Origin: Rubrobacteraceae bacterium | GTDB lineage: Bacteria; Actinomycetota; Rubrobacteria; Rubrobacterales; Rubrobacteraceae | Length of the DNA: 26,188 nucleotides | Assembly: GCA_021156345.1 (NCBI GenBank) | Contig: JAJNDJ010000002.1 | Coordinates: 1 to 26,188 of the forward strand | Direction: 5' to 3' | Translations under genes and position numbers: made by a program | Notes under the pieces: generated by a model | Told to the model about the DNA's origin: nothing | Database searches by the model: none | What the model saw: only the letters and a program-made list of their open reading frames with translations | In this document: one piece after another, positions 17,214-26,188 of the stretch | Layout: each line of letters starts with the position of its first letter | How positions within the stretch are numbered: position 1 is the stretch's first letter

Positions 17214-17897
17214 ATGGGTAAGAAGAGGAGCTACGGACAGTATTGCACGGTGGCCAGGGCGCTCGACGTGGTGGGGGAGCGATGGACGCTCCTCTTGGTG
17301 CGCGAGCTTTCGACGGGACCCAAGCGGTTCAAGGATCTTCTGGAGGGGCTTCCGGGGATCGGGACGAACCTCCTCGCTGCCAGGCTAAAGAGGCTTGAGG
17401 GAGAGGGGATTGTCCGGCGCGGCACCCTGCCGCCGCCTGCGGGGTCGAGCGTCTATGAGCTTACGAAGCTTGGAGGGTCGCTCGAGCCGGTGATCGTGGC
17501 CCTCTCGCGTTGGGGGGCGAGGCTCCTGGACGCGCCGGGTGAAGATGACGACCTGAGGGCGGGCTGGGCCATTGTGGCAATGCGTTCGGCCCTCGAACAG
17601 GGGGCTGCAGGTGGCCGCTCCGTGACCTACGAGTTCCGTATCGACGGCGAGGCATTCCATTTGCGGGTTGGGGACGGCGAAGAAGGGGAGAGGGTGGAGG
17701 CCAGGCAGGGCTCGGCTCCGGATCCTGACCTGGTCGTTGTAGGCGACGCCAAGACCTTCCTCGCGGTAGCCTCGGGGCGGCTTAGTCCCGAGGAAGCGGT
17801 GGGATCAGGAGCGCTCAGGGTCGAGGGGGAGCGCAAGGAGGATCGAGAAGCCCTGCTCGCGTGGTGCCAGCATTTGATCGGCCCGACCGCAGCCTAG
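17214..17897 (+). CDS. HxlR-family winged-helix transcriptional regulator with SCP2-like C-terminal domain
   Basis: A 227-residue protein. Residues 6–100 are an HxlR winged helix: YCTVARALDVVGERWTLLLV, ELSTGPKRFKDLLEGLPGIG, NLLAARLKRLEGEGIVRR and the wing VYELTKLGGSLEPVI. HxlR regulators often end near residue 110–120. Here a further ~110 residues follow (SVTYEFRIDGEAFHLRVGDG to DPDLVVVGDAKTFLAVASGR) that look like an SCP2/sterol-carrier type pocket, as found in a subset of actinobacterial members. That suggests sensing of a hydrophobic ligand, an inference from the fold. AAGGA lies 12 bases upstream of ATG 17214. It is divergent from the sigma factor gene, which it may control. Confidence 0.85.
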   Translation: MGKKRSYGQYCTVARALDVVGERWTLLLVRELSTGPKRFKDLLEGLPGIGTNLLAARLKRLEGEGIVRRGTLPPPAGSSVYELTKLGGSLEPVIVALSRWGARLLDAPGEDDDLRAGWAIVAMRSALEQGAAGGRSVTYEFRIDGEAFHLRVGDGEEGERVEARQGSAPDPDLVVVGDAKTFLAVASGRLSPEEAVGSGALRVEGERKEDREALLAWCQHLIGPTAA

Positions 17898-18240
17898 GGA
17901 ACGGATTGCGATGTCGCCAGAAGAGGCCGCAGAATATGCCCTGGGAGAAGGCGACCATGCCTGATAGTCACCTCGGCGCGTAACGGGGCTGAGAGCGTGG
18001 CAATCACCCCCGAGTCCAGGTCTTCTAGAGCATTCGTCACGTAGGGGCTGGGGAGGTGTTCCTACGGGTCGGTGGCTCGCCCCCTAGTGGGTAGGTGGGA
18101 ACTATGTGTCGGTTCGTCGAGCAGTGGTTTACGTGCAAGGCGATGCTGCTCTCGTACTGTCAGACAGGGTTGAAACCACCTTCAGGCATCAGGGCTGGTA
18201 GCATGTCACACAATTAGTGAGACCTCTGAAGGAGGAGAGC
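17898..18240. other. Intergenic stretch without recognisable gene
   Basis: No convincing coding frame, RNA gene or terminator is visible. A 37-codon frame from ATG 18104 (preceded by GGTGGGA) has no recognisable sequence and I do not count it as a gene. GAAGGAGGAG at the right end is the ribosome-binding site of the next gene. Confidence 0.5.
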
Positions 18241-18561
18241 GTGACAGACTATCTGCCTGAAGTCTACCAGCACTTCGAACGTCGCTACCCGGCGGTCAAA
18301 GAAGCCTTCGACGCATTGGGCACTGCCGAGCACGAGGCAGGACCTTTAGCTGAGAGGGAACGCCGCTTGATCAAGCTCGCTATAGCCGTGGGCGCACAGT
18401 CAGAAGGTGGCGTGCGTTCGCATGTGCGCAAGCTGCTTGGCGTGGGGGTCTCTGAGGAGGAGATCGTGCATACGATCGTGCTGGCCATCACCACCATCGG
18501 TTTCCCCGCAGCCAACGCAGCTCTGAGCTGGGCGGAGGAAGTCTTCTCCGAAGAAGGTTGA
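18241..18561 (+). CDS. Carboxymuconolactone decarboxylase (CMD/AhpD-like) family protein
   Basis: A 106-residue protein starting at GTG 18241, set by GAAGGAGGAG three bases upstream; the frame continues to 18217 without a better site. ERERRLIKLAIAVGAQSEGG, then VRSHVRKLLGVGVSEEEIVH and TTIGFPAANAALSW follow the all-helical CMD pattern with the conserved His in RSHVRK. The positions that hold CxxC in AhpD read SEGG, so a thiol peroxidase-type activity is unlikely. PcaC, the true decarboxylase, belongs to the same superfamily, and pcaC is missing from the pca cluster at 1701–5669. This short stand-alone protein is distant from that cluster and I would not call it PcaC. Confidence 0.82.
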   Translation: MTDYLPEVYQHFERRYPAVKEAFDALGTAEHEAGPLAERERRLIKLAIAVGAQSEGGVRSHVRKLLGVGVSEEEIVHTIVLAITTIGFPAANAALSWAEEVFSEEG

Positions 18562-18878
18562 GGAAAGCCCTAAAGTTATTCCAACTTAGAGCCGATACAA
18601 CCCTCGGTGAAGATAAGAGCAGAGAACGCGAAATAGCTTACATACGCGGATTTCCAGCTAACGCCGCCAACATGCCGCCTCGCTATTCTAATCCGCGGGT
18701 CCGACTGGTGCAGCATCGCCTGTAAAGTACCCTGCGTATCAGCGCCCAGATAGACCGAGACGAGTCGCGGCCGGAGTTCCAAAACCCATGTGGATTGCAA
18801 GACTACCATGATCTGAACATAGCCAAGGTCTTCGTCGAGTATCGATCAGAAGTACAATAAGCACCGGAGGTGAGCCAG
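18562..18878. other. Intergenic stretch with one inverted repeat
   Basis: No gene is visible. A perfect 8-bp inverted repeat, CGCGGATT (18645–18652) and AATCCGCG (18690–18697), encloses 37 bases. TACAAT at 18853–18858 resembles a -10 box but is too close to the ribosome-binding site of the following gene to be its main promoter. Confidence 0.4.
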
Positions 18879-21593
18879 GTGACCCTTACGTCCGACTCGC
18901 TCGTATCGACCAAGCTGAGACCCTCCCAGGCGCGCCCGAAGGTCGTCGCACGGCCACGATTGACGGAAAAACTGACACCGGATCCGGGGCGCAGACTGAC
19001 GCTCGTCTCCGCCCCTGCCGGTTTCGGCAAGACTACGCTGCTGGTCGAATGGTCGAAGGATCGCACGTCCGGCGGCCGGCTCGCTGCCTGGGTGTCACTG
19101 GACGAAGGCGACAATGACCCTGTGCGCTTCCTCTCCTACCTGGTGGCTGCGCTGAGGACCGTCGATGAGGGCATCGGGGAGGGTGTTCTGGCCGCGCTTC
19201 GCTCGCCTGAGCCCCCGCGAATCGAGGCACTGGCGGGAGCCCTCATCAACGAGATGCACGCCCTTCCGGGCGCGCTTGATCTCATCCTCGACGACTACCA
19301 TCTGATCGATTCCGAGAGCATCCACAGTATCATCTCCGTCCTATTGGAGCTCCTGCCGGAGGGCGTACACCTCGTTATCGCCAGCCGGGTCGATCCTCCC
19401 CTGCCGCTCTCCAGGCTGCGCGCGCGCAATCAGATGGTCGAGCTCGGGGCCGCCGACCTCGCCTTCGTCCCGGAGGAGGCCGCAGCTTTCTTGAGTGGAG
19501 TCATGGGGCTGGAGCTATCGGTCGAGGACGTTGCGACGCTAGAGGAGCGCACGGAAGGCTGGATCGCCGGGTTGCAGCTGGCGGCGCTCTCCATGCGAGA
19601 CCGTATGGACCTCGCCGGCTTCATCGAGTCCTTCTCCGGAAGCCACCGCGACGTCCTGGACTTTTTGGCCGAGGAGGTCCTCGAACGCCAGCCCGAGCAC
19701 GTGCGGGAATTCCTGCTCGAGACCTCGATCCTCGACAACCTTACCGGTTCACTGTGTGATGCCCTCACCGGCCACGACGATGGAGACGAAATGCTGGAGA
19801 GGCTGGAGAAGGAGAACCTTTTCGTCATTGCGCTCGACGACGAGCGGCGCTGGTACCGGTACCATCGCCTCTTTGCCGACTTCCTGCGTGGCCGGCTCGG
19901 ACGGGAAAGCCCCGAGCGCGTGGGCGAACTGCACCTCAATGCTTCCGATTGGAACGAGCAGAACGGGGGATTATTCTCCGCCATCGAGCACGCGCTCTCC
20001 GCTGGCGACCACGAACGGGCGGCCCGGCTGATGGAGCTGGGTGTCGGACAGACATGGTATCGCGGCGAGGTGATAACGCTTTTGGGCTGGCTCGAGAAGC
20101 TACCCCAAGTGACGATGCGTCACTGGCCGCTATTGTTGATCTGGTACGCCGCTGCGCTCATGCTGGTCGGCCGTTTGGATGGCGTCGAAGACCTCCTGCG
20201 AGAAGCCGACCGCGCTCTGGGCGAAGGCCCCGGCGCGGAGCCGGGTTCGGGAGTGGACGGGGATGACCCCAAACATCTGCTGGCGATCGCCGCGGCCGTG
20301 TGGTCCTTGTACGACCGCCGTTTGGGGGATGCGCCCAAAGCCATCGAGCACGCGCGGCGCGCCCTCGCACTCCTGCCCGAGGACAACCTGGACCCGCGTC
20401 CCTTCGCCGCCATTGCTCTGGCGCAAGCCTACGAGGCCGCCGGGGACCGCGAGGCGGCGAGCGCGGCCTTCGCTGATGCCGGGGACTTGGGCCGGGCCGC
20501 CGGCCACGATTACGTCGCGCTGAGCGCCATGGCATCCGAAGCCCACCTGCATCTGGCGCGGGGCCGGCTCCGCGAGGCGGACAACGTTCTGCGACGCGCC
20601 CTCGCGTTCGTGGCCGAGCGGGGGGCCGAGCTGCTGCCGGCCGTCGGTAGCGTGCGAATCGGGATGGGAGAGCTCCTCTACGAATGGAACGATCTGGAGG
20701 CCGCGGCCCGCCACCTGACGGAGGGTGTGGAACTGGCCGCGCGAACGGGGGATGTCGAGATCCTCATTTGGGGATACGTCGCCCTCTCGGCAGTAAGGCA
20801 GGCGTGGGGCGACGCGGGGGGCGCCCTGGAGAAGGCGCGAGAAGCGGAACGGGTGGCCCGAAGTTCGGGCACCGAACAGGCGATCGTCGAGGCGGCGACC
20901 TGGAAGGCATTGCTGCATCTGGGGAAGGGGGCAAGTGGCGAACGGGCGGCCGCCGCCTTCGAGCAGGAATGGGCGGCGAGCCTGGGCGAACTCCGGTCAC
21001 GTTTCCGGGAACCGGAGGACCCCATCCGGGCGCGACTGCTCGTGGTCCGAAATAGGTCCAACGAAGCGCTGCGGCTGCTGGCAGAGCTTCACGAGACGGC
21101 ACAGACGGTACGCAGGAGGATAGAGGCGCTCGTGCTTCGAGCACTGGCCCTGCAAGCAAAAGGGGAGAAGGAGCGAGCCGTCGGCACCCTGGCGCAAGCA
21201 CTTGTCCTGGCCGAGCCGGAGGGCTACGTCAGGACCTTCGTCGACGAGGGTCCTCCCATGGCAGAGCTCCTCTCTATGGCGCTCGAAGCCCGGCAGAGGG
21301 ACCGCCTGGACCCGCCAGTCTCGGGGCCATACCTCAGGAAGCTCCTGGCGGCGGTGGAGCGGGACGCACCGGGCTCCTCGTCGCCGGGTGCTGGGCTTCC
21401 CGAACCCTTGAGCGAGCGCGAGCTCGAAGTTCTCCAGCTCATAGCCGCAGGCAAGAGTAACCGCCGGATCGCCACGGAGCTCTTCGTCAGTGTGGGCACC
21501 GTCAAAACCCATATCAACAACCTCTACCGCAAGCTCGATGCACACAGCCGCACGCAAGCTTTGGCAAGGGCCGGAGACCTGAACCTGCTCTAG
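18879..21593 (+). CDS. Large LuxR-family (MalT-like) ATP-dependent transcriptional activator
   Basis: A 904-residue regulator. GTG 18879 is preferred over GTG 18870 because GGAGG (18866–18870) abuts the earlier codon and is seven bases or so from the later one. The N-terminus has STKLRPSQARPKVVARPRL, common in this family, then a Walker A (APAGFGKTT, residues 45–53) and a Walker B-like LILDDYHLID near 135–145 of the STAND/NB-ARC ATPase. Residues ~350–830 are an Ala/Leu-rich helical (TPR-like) sensor. The LuxR-type helix-turn-helix closes the protein: LSERELEVLQLIAAGKSNRR, then ATELFVSVGTVKTHINNLYR. Such proteins oligomerise on ATP and an inducer and activate nearby operons. The ABC operon downstream is the obvious candidate target, by inference. 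Confidence 0.93.
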   Translation: MTLTSDSLVSTKLRPSQARPKVVARPRLTEKLTPDPGRRLTLVSAPAGFGKTTLLVEWSKDRTSGGRLAAWVSLDEGDNDPVRFLSYLVAALRTVDEGIGEGVLAALRSPEPPRIEALAGALINEMHALPGALDLILDDYHLIDSESIHSIISVLLELLPEGVHLVIASRVDPPLPLSRLRARNQMVELGAADLAFVPEEAAAFLSGVMGLELSVEDVATLEERTEGWIAGLQLAALSMRDRMDLAGFIESFSGSHRDVLDFLAEEVLERQPEHVREFLLETSILDNLTGSLCDALTGHDDGDEMLERLEKENLFVIALDDERRWYRYHRLFADFLRGRLGRESPERVGELHLNASDWNEQNGGLFSAIEHALSAGDHERAARLMELGVGQTWYRGEVITLLGWLEKLPQVTMRHWPLLLIWYAAALMLVGRLDGVEDLLREADRALGEGPGAEPGSGVDGDDPKHLLAIAAAVWSLYDRRLGDAPKAIEHARRALALLPEDNLDPRPFAAIALAQAYEAAGDREAASAAFADAGDLGRAAGHDYVALSAMASEAHLHLARGRLREADNVLRRALAFVAERGAELLPAVGSVRIGMGELLYEWNDLEAAARHLTEGVELAARTGDVEILIWGYVALSAVRQAWGDAGGALEKAREAERVARSSGTEQAIVEAATWKALLHLGKGASGERAAAAFEQEWAASLGELRSRFREPEDPIRARLLVVRNRSNEALRLLAELHETAQTVRRRIEALVLRALALQAKGEKERAVGTLAQALVLAEPEGYVRTFVDEGPPMAELLSMALEARQRDRLDPPVSGPYLRKLLAAVERDAPGSSSPGAGLPEPLSERELEVLQLIAAGKSNRRIATELFVSVGTVKTHINNLYRKLDAHSRTQALARAGDLNLL

Positions 21594-21620
21594 CACACCC
21601 GTAGACTTGGTTCCCAAACA

Positions 21621-21700
21621 CGTTACCGCGACGCTCGTCCGCCCCGAAGAGGTCGGCGAGATGGCAGATTCGCGCGCCAGGCTGTAACGACGCGGTAACG
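21621..21700. promoter_or_regulatory. Perfect 10-bp inverted repeat between the LuxR-type gene and the ABC operon
   Basis: CGTTACCGCG at 21621–21630 and CGCGGTAACG at 21691–21700 are exact inverse copies separated by 60 bases; extended to 13 bases they differ at one pair. The second arm also sits in a direct repeat GTAACG-ACGCG-GTAACG (the first GTAACG starts at 21684). The spacing is too long for a terminator and suits two binding sites for the upstream regulator. No clear promoter is seen in 21701–21800. Confidence 0.4.
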
Positions 21701-21813
21701 AGCATCTCTACCCCCTCAATCTACCTTTTGGCCGATCCCTCTCCACCCGGCTTCCCTGTACAAATGTGAGCATGGACCGAGATCAAGTCACGGAACAGAA
21801 AGGAGGGACGAAG

Positions 21814-21927
21814 GTGCACGGAGCGATGAGCATGGAGATCCTGGAGCGGCGCGACAGGAGTTGCTGCGCGAGGCGGAGTCGAACCGGCTTAAGAATGCCC
21901 ACTAGAGCGGGGGAGGGGACGGCGTGA
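21814..21927 (+). pseudogene. Frameshifted mini-ORF ahead of the ABC operon
   Basis: GTG 21814 has AGGAGGG upstream (21801–21807). The frame begins VHGAMSMEILERR and then changes character. Reading on after a two-base slip at the GCGCG near 21849–21853 gives RQELLREAESNRLKNAH and a TAG at 21903–21905, a charged helix of a type common in tiny actinobacterial proteins. The unshifted frame yields 37 odd, Arg/Cys-rich codons ending at TGA 21925–21927, overlapping the GTG of the next gene. Either a CG duplication broke a ~30-residue gene, or the short frame acts only as a translated leader. Confidence 0.4.
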
Positions 21928-22658
21928 CAGTACCGAAGAGCACGGATCGTGCGATTCTCGGGAATCCCATCCCGGACCGTCGCGTGCGGCGGGAGGATCG
22001 GGGCGGCGACTACTTCGCCGCCCCGCTAGGCTCGGCGACGAGCGGTCTCCTGCGGTTCACGAACGGCGCCCATCGGGTCGCCATCCGCGCCGATTTGCAC
22101 CTGCGGGGCCTCTACCGCGCCCGCTTCGGGGACCGTATGCCAACAGTAGGGGTGCGGAGAGGTGTCGTGGCCATCGTGTACCCCCGGTTCCCGGCCGGCG
22201 ACTGGCTCGACGACCGGTCGGAGCGTCTCGCGGAGGTGGAGCTCAACGCGTGCATACCCTGGGACGTCGAGATTCGCAGCGGCGCCTCGAGACTCGTGGC
22301 CGACCTGCGCGGGCTCCGGCTCGTATCGCTCGGCCTGGACGGTGGCGCCGGCCGCCTGGACGTGATGCTCCCCGCTCCCTCGGGCGACGTGGCCATGGTG
22401 ATCCTCGGCGGCGCCAGCAATGTTACCATCCGCCGTCCTGAGGGCGTGGCCGCGCGCCTACACGTGGTCGGTGGTGTCACCAACCTGAGGTTCGACGACA
22501 GACACATCGGCGCCACAGGCTGCGAACTGGACCTGCAAAGCCGGGCCTACGAACACGCCACCGACCGCTACGACATCGCCGTTACTGGCGGCGCTAACAA
22601 CGTGAACATCGCCGAACAGCGAACGGCAAGAGGCGGACGCTCGGGGGTGTCGGCGTGA
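21924..22658 (+). CDS. Beta-rich protein of unknown function in an ABC transporter operon
   Basis: A 244-residue protein starting at GTG 21924, with GGGGGAGGGG a few bases upstream. There is no signal peptide or membrane segment, so it should be cytoplasmic. The C-terminal half is built of short glycine-separated strands: [51 protein letters not shown] and [15 protein letters not shown]. This repeating pattern suggests a beta-solenoid or 'toast-rack' fold like that of LiaF-C/adhesin-like domains found beside cell-envelope stress systems. That likeness is by eye only. Its last bases overlap the long frame of the ATPase gene (GTGA, 22655–22658), so the genes are cotranscribed. Confidence 0.75.
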   Translation: MTVPKSTDRAILGNPIPDRRVRREDRGGDYFAAPLGSATSGLLRFTNGAHRVAIRADLHLRGLYRARFGDRMPTVGVRRGVVAIVYPRFPAGDWLDDRSERLAEVELNACIPWDVEIRSGASRLVADLRGLRLVSLGLDGGAGRLDVMLPAPSGDVAMVILGGASNVTIRRPEGVAARLHVVGGVTNLRFDDRHIGATGCELDLQSRAYEHATDRYDIAVTGGANNVNIAEQRTARGGRSGVSA

Positions 22659-22771
22659 GAAACGAACGCACACTGCAGGCCGGGAATTCGAGGCCAAGAT
22701 TACGACGACCTTCACTACCGGACGCAAGAATCCGGCAAAGGAGAGCACTAGTGTTTCATCGAGGAGAAGTC

Positions 22772-23449
22772 TTGAGGAAATCGACATCGGTCTTGTCAGG
22801 CGAGGCAATAGTCGAGGCGCGCGACCTGGAGAAGATCTACGCGGCAGGGGGAGTGACGGTCCGAGCCCTGAGGGGCGTGGACCTCTCGATAGCCCGTGGC
22901 GAGATGGTCGCCGTCATGGGACCCTCAGGGTGCGGGAAGACGACGCTCCTGAACTGCCTCTCCGGCCTCGACGGGTTCGACACCCGTTTCAGAGCGGAGG
23001 AGATGGGCTTCATTTTCCAGACCTACAACCTGATCCCTGTCCTCTCCGCGGTCGAGAACGTCGAGCTGCCCCTCCTGGTGGCAGGCGTAAAACCCAAGGA
23101 GGCACGCCGGCGGGCGGCAGCGGCACTGGAGACGGTCGGAGTTCCCGAGCAGGCAAGAAAGCGCCCGAACGAGATGAGCGGCGGCCAGCAGCAGAGGGTG
23201 ACTGTCGCCCGCTCGCTCGTCAATGACCCGACGATCGTCTGGGCAGACGAGCCAACCGGGGCGCTCGACTCCGAGACGAGCGCGCAGATAATGCAGCTGC
23301 TGGTGGAGCTCAACAGGCAGCAGGGTCAGACCTTTGTCCTCGTCACCCACGACATCTCCGTCGCCCGCCGCGCCCACCGCATTGTTCGCATGCGCGACGG
23401 CAGGATCGAGAACGACGAGCAGAACGGTGAAGGGGGCCAAGATGGCTGA
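22772..23449 (+). CDS. ABC transporter ATP-binding protein (MacB/LolD type) with shortened Walker A–Q-loop segment
   Basis: From TTG 22772 (GAGGAG upstream) the protein has 225 residues; a frame from GTG 22655, overlapping the previous stop, would add 39 Arg-rich residues of no known domain. The motifs are Walker A GPSGCGKT (50–57), Q-loop Gln83 in [11 protein letters not shown], signature SGGQQQR (136–142), Walker B IVWADEP (155–161) and the H-loop LVTHD near 190. This is the ATPase of the lipoprotein-release/macrolide-efflux type. Between LSGLD and [10 protein letters not shown] there are only 6 residues, where relatives such as MacB have about 25. The stretch that normally holds the antiparallel sheet (GEV…GxD) is missing, in frame. 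Function may be impaired. It overlaps the permease start by 8 bases. Confidence 0.85.
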   Translation: MRKSTSVLSGEAIVEARDLEKIYAAGGVTVRALRGVDLSIARGEMVAVMGPSGCGKTTLLNCLSGLDGFDTRFRAEEMGFIFQTYNLIPVLSAVENVELPLLVAGVKPKEARRRAAAALETVGVPEQARKRPNEMSGGQQQRVTVARSLVNDPTIVWADEPTGALDSETSAQIMQLLVELNRQQGQTFVLVTHDISVARRAHRIVRMRDGRIENDEQNGEGGQDG

Positions 23450-26188
23450 GCTCTTCGGTATACCCACGGCGCAATTGACATCCGTACTCCTCGGGGTCCT
23501 CGCGGCGGGAACTTTGATCTTTGCCATGTTGGCGCTTCGCGACCCGACCTCCTTCAGGATGGCAATCCGCAACGTCCCCCGGCGCAAGGCGCAGACCGCC
23601 CTGATCGTCGTGGGCCTCATGCTGGCGACCATCCTCTTCTCGGCGGCGTTCACCACGGGTGACACCTTGACGAACTCCCTTCGCATCCAGGCGCTGGAAG
23701 GCGTCGGGCGGGTTGACGTCGTAGTCAGGGCCGAGCGGCCGGAATCGGGCGGCGGGGTGGCGTTCGGACCGGGCGCCGGAATATCGGCTGCTCCCGAGGC
23801 CAGGGAGGAGTACTTCGACCAAGATCTGGCAGGCGAGATCCGGGACAGTCTCTCCGGGGTCGGCAGCATCGATGGTGTTGCCCCACTTGCCAAAGAGTCC
23901 GGTCCCGTGACGGCAGCCAAGGCCAACCTCAGCGAGCCGCGGGTGGATGTGCTTGGCATGGACGCCGAGCACATGAAGGGCTTCGACGATCTCAGAACCG
24001 CTTCGGGAAAGACACTCTCCCTAAGCGATCTAGAGAAATACGAGGTCTACGTGAGCCAGGATACCGCCGATGGGCTCGGCATCGGTTTAGGAGACAAGAT
24101 CGAGGCAACCCTGGTTCGTCCTCCCTCGGAGCCGCAAAGTCGACAGCGCCCCGGAGCGACACAGGCCCCCCTCGCAAGACAGGAGGCCGGAGATGGCCAG
24201 CGTCCTCCCTGGGGAGGGGGTGCCGGGCGTCCCACCGAGACCCCAGGAGAGCGAAAGCCTCCCGAGTTGGAGGTGGCCGGAGTCTACGAGAGCGGAGCCA
24301 ACCCCGCCTCCAATACCTCGATGGTCATGCCGCTGGAGGAGCTGCAGAAGCTCGTAGGCGAGGAGCGCAAGGTCAACGAGGTCTTGATCTCGCACCGGGG
24401 TCAGGCGGTCGAGGGCGGCAGGTACACGGACAAGACCTTGGATGAGATAGAGTCCATCCTCTCCTCGAACGACCTCCAAGCCGATCCCGTGAAGAAGGAC
24501 GCCGTGGAAGATGCGGATCGGCTTGGAGAACGTTTCTCGACCCTCTTCGTCCTCTTTGGGCAGTTCTCCGTGGCCGCCGGGATGCTCTTGATCTTCCTGA
24601 TCTTCGTGATGCTCGCCGCCGAACGCAAGCACGAGCTCGGTATAGCGCGCGCGGTGGGGATGCAGCGTTCCCATCTTGTCCGCGCCTTCGCCTTCGAGGG
24701 GGCGCTCTACGCCCTGATCGCCAGCTCCTTGGGGAGCGTCGCCGGCGTCGGGGTAGGGTGGGTGATGGTCCGCTTCCTGGGGAAGGGCTTTGCCGGAGGG
24801 AGCGAAGACTTCAGGATCGTCTTCGCCACGAGCCCCCGGAACGTGATCCTCGCCTTCAGCATGGGCATGGTGGTCACGTTCGCCGTCGTCCTGCTCTCCT
24901 CCTGGCGCGTGAGCCGGCTGAACGTCGTGCGCGCCATCCGCGATATCCCCGAGCCGGACAGGCGAGGACGCACCGTCTGGGGAGTTCTCGTAGCCGTTAT
25001 GGTGCCACTCGCGGGCGGCATAGCGTTCTGGCAGGGGCTGGCGACGGAGACGGTAGCCTTCTACCTCGGCGGCATCTCGTTGATGCTGATCGGATTGGCC
25101 CTCCTGGCCCGTGTCGTCGGGACGCCCGACAGGATCGCCTTCACAGCCTCAGGCCTGGTCCTACTGGCCCTGTGGTTGACCCCGGCCTCCATTACTACGC
25201 CCGCAGGGATGGCGCGAGGACCGGAGATGTTCTTCGTCTCCGGAATCTCGATCGTCGTGGCCGGGGTGTGGCTCGTGGTCTTCAACGCCGACGCGATCCT
25301 GTGGCTCGTGGTCACCCTCTTCGGGCGGATAAGGGGCTTGCCACCGGTCCTCAAGACCGCAGTGAAGTACCCGACCCAGAGCCTCTTCAGGACCGGGATG
25401 ACGTTAGCGATGTTCATGCTGGTCGTCTTCACCCTGACGGCTATGAACTTCGTGCAGATTGCTATGGGCGCCGCCTTCGGAAATACCCAGGAAATCTCCG
25501 GCGGCTACGAGATTCAGGCCAACGCGGGCTACGCCGCCCCGATCCCAAAGCCGAGAAGCATCCTTGTGGAGGGCGTGGATAGGGGTTACTCGAAGAGCGT
25601 CGGCTACGGGTTCCAGGCGACCGCCAGAGGCTACGGCTCGGATCGCGAGGTATGGGAGGCGCTCGGAGCCGGGGATGCGGCCATCATCTCTGCCGACCTG
25701 GCTCCCGCGAGGAACGCTTCAACCTTCGGACCTGCGGTGAAGCCTCCCGTGAAGCTCAGTGGCTTCTACGCCGACGACGAGAGCCTGCCGGACGACCTCT
25801 ACCTGCGTGCGGAAGACCCCGACACTGGCGAGACGAGGGAGCTGCGTGTGATCGGGGTCTTGGAGAGCTCGGCATCCTTCGCCGGGCAGATTGTGACCTC
25901 GCAGGAGACCCTCGAAGGTCTGGCCGGCCGCGCCGTCCCGCCCCAGACCTACTACTTGGATCTCGGTAGCGATGCGAACGCCGCGGCCACGGCCAAGACG
26001 CTGGAGAAGGATTTCGCCGAGAGCGGCCTCCAGACGCAGGTTACGGCGCAGGTCATCCGCGACACCGACGCTACGCGCAGGATCGTCTTTCTGCTGCTGC
26101 GGGGCTTCATGGGCCTCGGGCTCGTGGTAGGCATCTGCGCCCTTGGCGTCATAGCCGCCCGTTCGGTGGTGGAGAGGCGTCAGCAGAT
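23442..26188 (+). CDS. FtsX-type ABC transporter permease (partial, 3' end outside window)
   Basis: ATG 23442 lies inside the last codons of the ATPase gene (ATGGCTGA overlap). The frame is open to the window end, 915 codons. An N-terminal helix (residues 13–32) and a second at about 54–75 precede an extracytoplasmic domain with a Pro/Arg/Gly-rich, low-complexity insert near 225–270. The first FtsX block (helices ~375–393, 412–445, 466–488) contains [20 protein letters not shown], the usual cytoplasmic loop. Four to six more helices lie at ~512–673, then a second extracytoplasmic domain and the start of a second FtsX block (~880 on). This is the 10-helix, duplicated architecture of export or lipoprotein/antibiotic permeases. 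It works with the ATPase just upstream; the substrate is unknown. Confidence 0.88.
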   Translation, partial: MAELFGIPTAQLTSVLLGVLAAGTLIFAMLALRDPTSFRMAIRNVPRRKAQTALIVVGLMLATILFSAAFTTGDTLTNSLRIQALEGVGRVDVVVRAERPESGGGVAFGPGAGISAAPEAREEYFDQDLAGEIRDSLSGVGSIDGVAPLAKESGPVTAAKANLSEPRVDVLGMDAEHMKGFDDLRTASGKTLSLSDLEKYEVYVSQDTADGLGIGLGDKIEATLVRPPSEPQSRQRPGATQAPLARQEAGDGQRPPWGGGAGRPTETPGERKPPELEVAGVYESGANPASNTSMVMPLEELQKLVGEERKVNEVLISHRGQAVEGGRYTDKTLDEIESILSSNDLQADPVKKDAVEDADRLGERFSTLFVLFGQFSVAAGMLLIFLIFVMLAAERKHELGIARAVGMQRSHLVRAFAFEGALYALIASSLGSVAGVGVGWVMVRFLGKGFAGGSEDFRIVFATSPRNVILAFSMGMVVTFAVVLLSSWRVSRLNVVRAIRDIPEPDRRGRTVWGVLVAVMVPLAGGIAFWQGLATETVAFYLGGISLMLIGLALLARVVGTPDRIAFTASGLVLLALWLTPASITTPAGMARGPEMFFVSGISIVVAGVWLVVFNADAILWLVVTLFGRIRGLPPVLKTAVKYPTQSLFRTGMTLAMFMLVVFTLTAMNFVQIAMGAAFGNTQEISGGYEIQANAGYAAPIPKPRSILVEGVDRGYSKSVGYGFQATARGYGSDREVWEALGAGDAAIISADLAPARNASTFGPAVKPPVKLSGFYADDESLPDDLYLRAEDPDTGETRELRVIGVLESSASFAGQIVTSQETLEGLAGRAVPPQTYYLDLGSDANAAATAKTLEKDFAESGLQTQVTAQVIRDTDATRRIVFLLLRGFMGLGLVVGICALGVIAARSVVERRQQ

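Noticed and set aside
18853..18858. TACAAT as -10 box of the LuxR-type gene
   Set aside because: The predicted transcript start would fall at or after the ribosome-binding site at 18866–18870.

Overview
This is a GC-rich bacterial segment that looks like an actinobacterium close to Rubrobacter. The evidence is the compact primary-type sigma factor, the high third-position GC, the GTG/TTG starts and the HxlR–SCP2, MalT-type LuxR and CYTH–CHAD proteins. That placement is inference from protein character, not a database result.

Layout. 1–398: tail of an ECF-type sigma factor and a small zinc-finger (anti-sigma-like) protein. 461–976 (minus): MOSC-domain protein. 1100–8371: a protocatechuate/4-hydroxybenzoate island. 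Intact genes are pcaF, pcaH, pcaG, pcaB and, after a gap, pobA. They are interleaved with broken genes: an MFS transporter scrap, the tail of a CoA-transferase subunit B, a reading frame after pcaB with no start codon, a TPP-dependent enzyme lacking its whole middle, a nine-codon thiolase-like stub behind a perfect Shine-Dalgarno, and an MFS transporter reduced to its two ends. 8423–10044: a 59-codon ORF and two GNAT acetyltransferases. 10229–12040: a stand-alone A-family DNA polymerase without a 5' nuclease domain. 12057–14060 (minus): three successive gene tails (ATP-dependent DNA ligase, OsmC-like, TypA/BipA) flanking a plus-strand four-helix membrane protein. 14420–15949: CYTH–CHAD protein. 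16185–17069 (minus): sigma-70 factor with a near-consensus promoter, divergent from an HxlR-type regulator. 18241–18561: carboxymuconolactone decarboxylase-like protein. 18879–21593: large MalT-like LuxR regulator. 21814–26188: a frameshifted mini-ORF, a beta-rich protein of unknown function, an ABC ATPase with an apparent internal deletion, and a large FtsX-type permease that runs off the window.

How it works together. PobA makes protocatechuate from 4-hydroxybenzoate. PcaHG opens the ring, PcaB lactonises the product and PcaF would do the terminal thiolysis. PcaC, PcaD and an intact CoA-transferase are not in the window, so the pathway cannot be completed from these genes alone. The last block looks like a regulated MacB/FtsX-type ABC system.

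The most notable feature is the number of genes that have lost a middle, a 5' end or a start codon while their neighbours stay intact. Either this is a real zone of reductive decay by deletion, or some of it is assembly error. I found no insertion sequence, CRISPR array, tRNA or rRNA.
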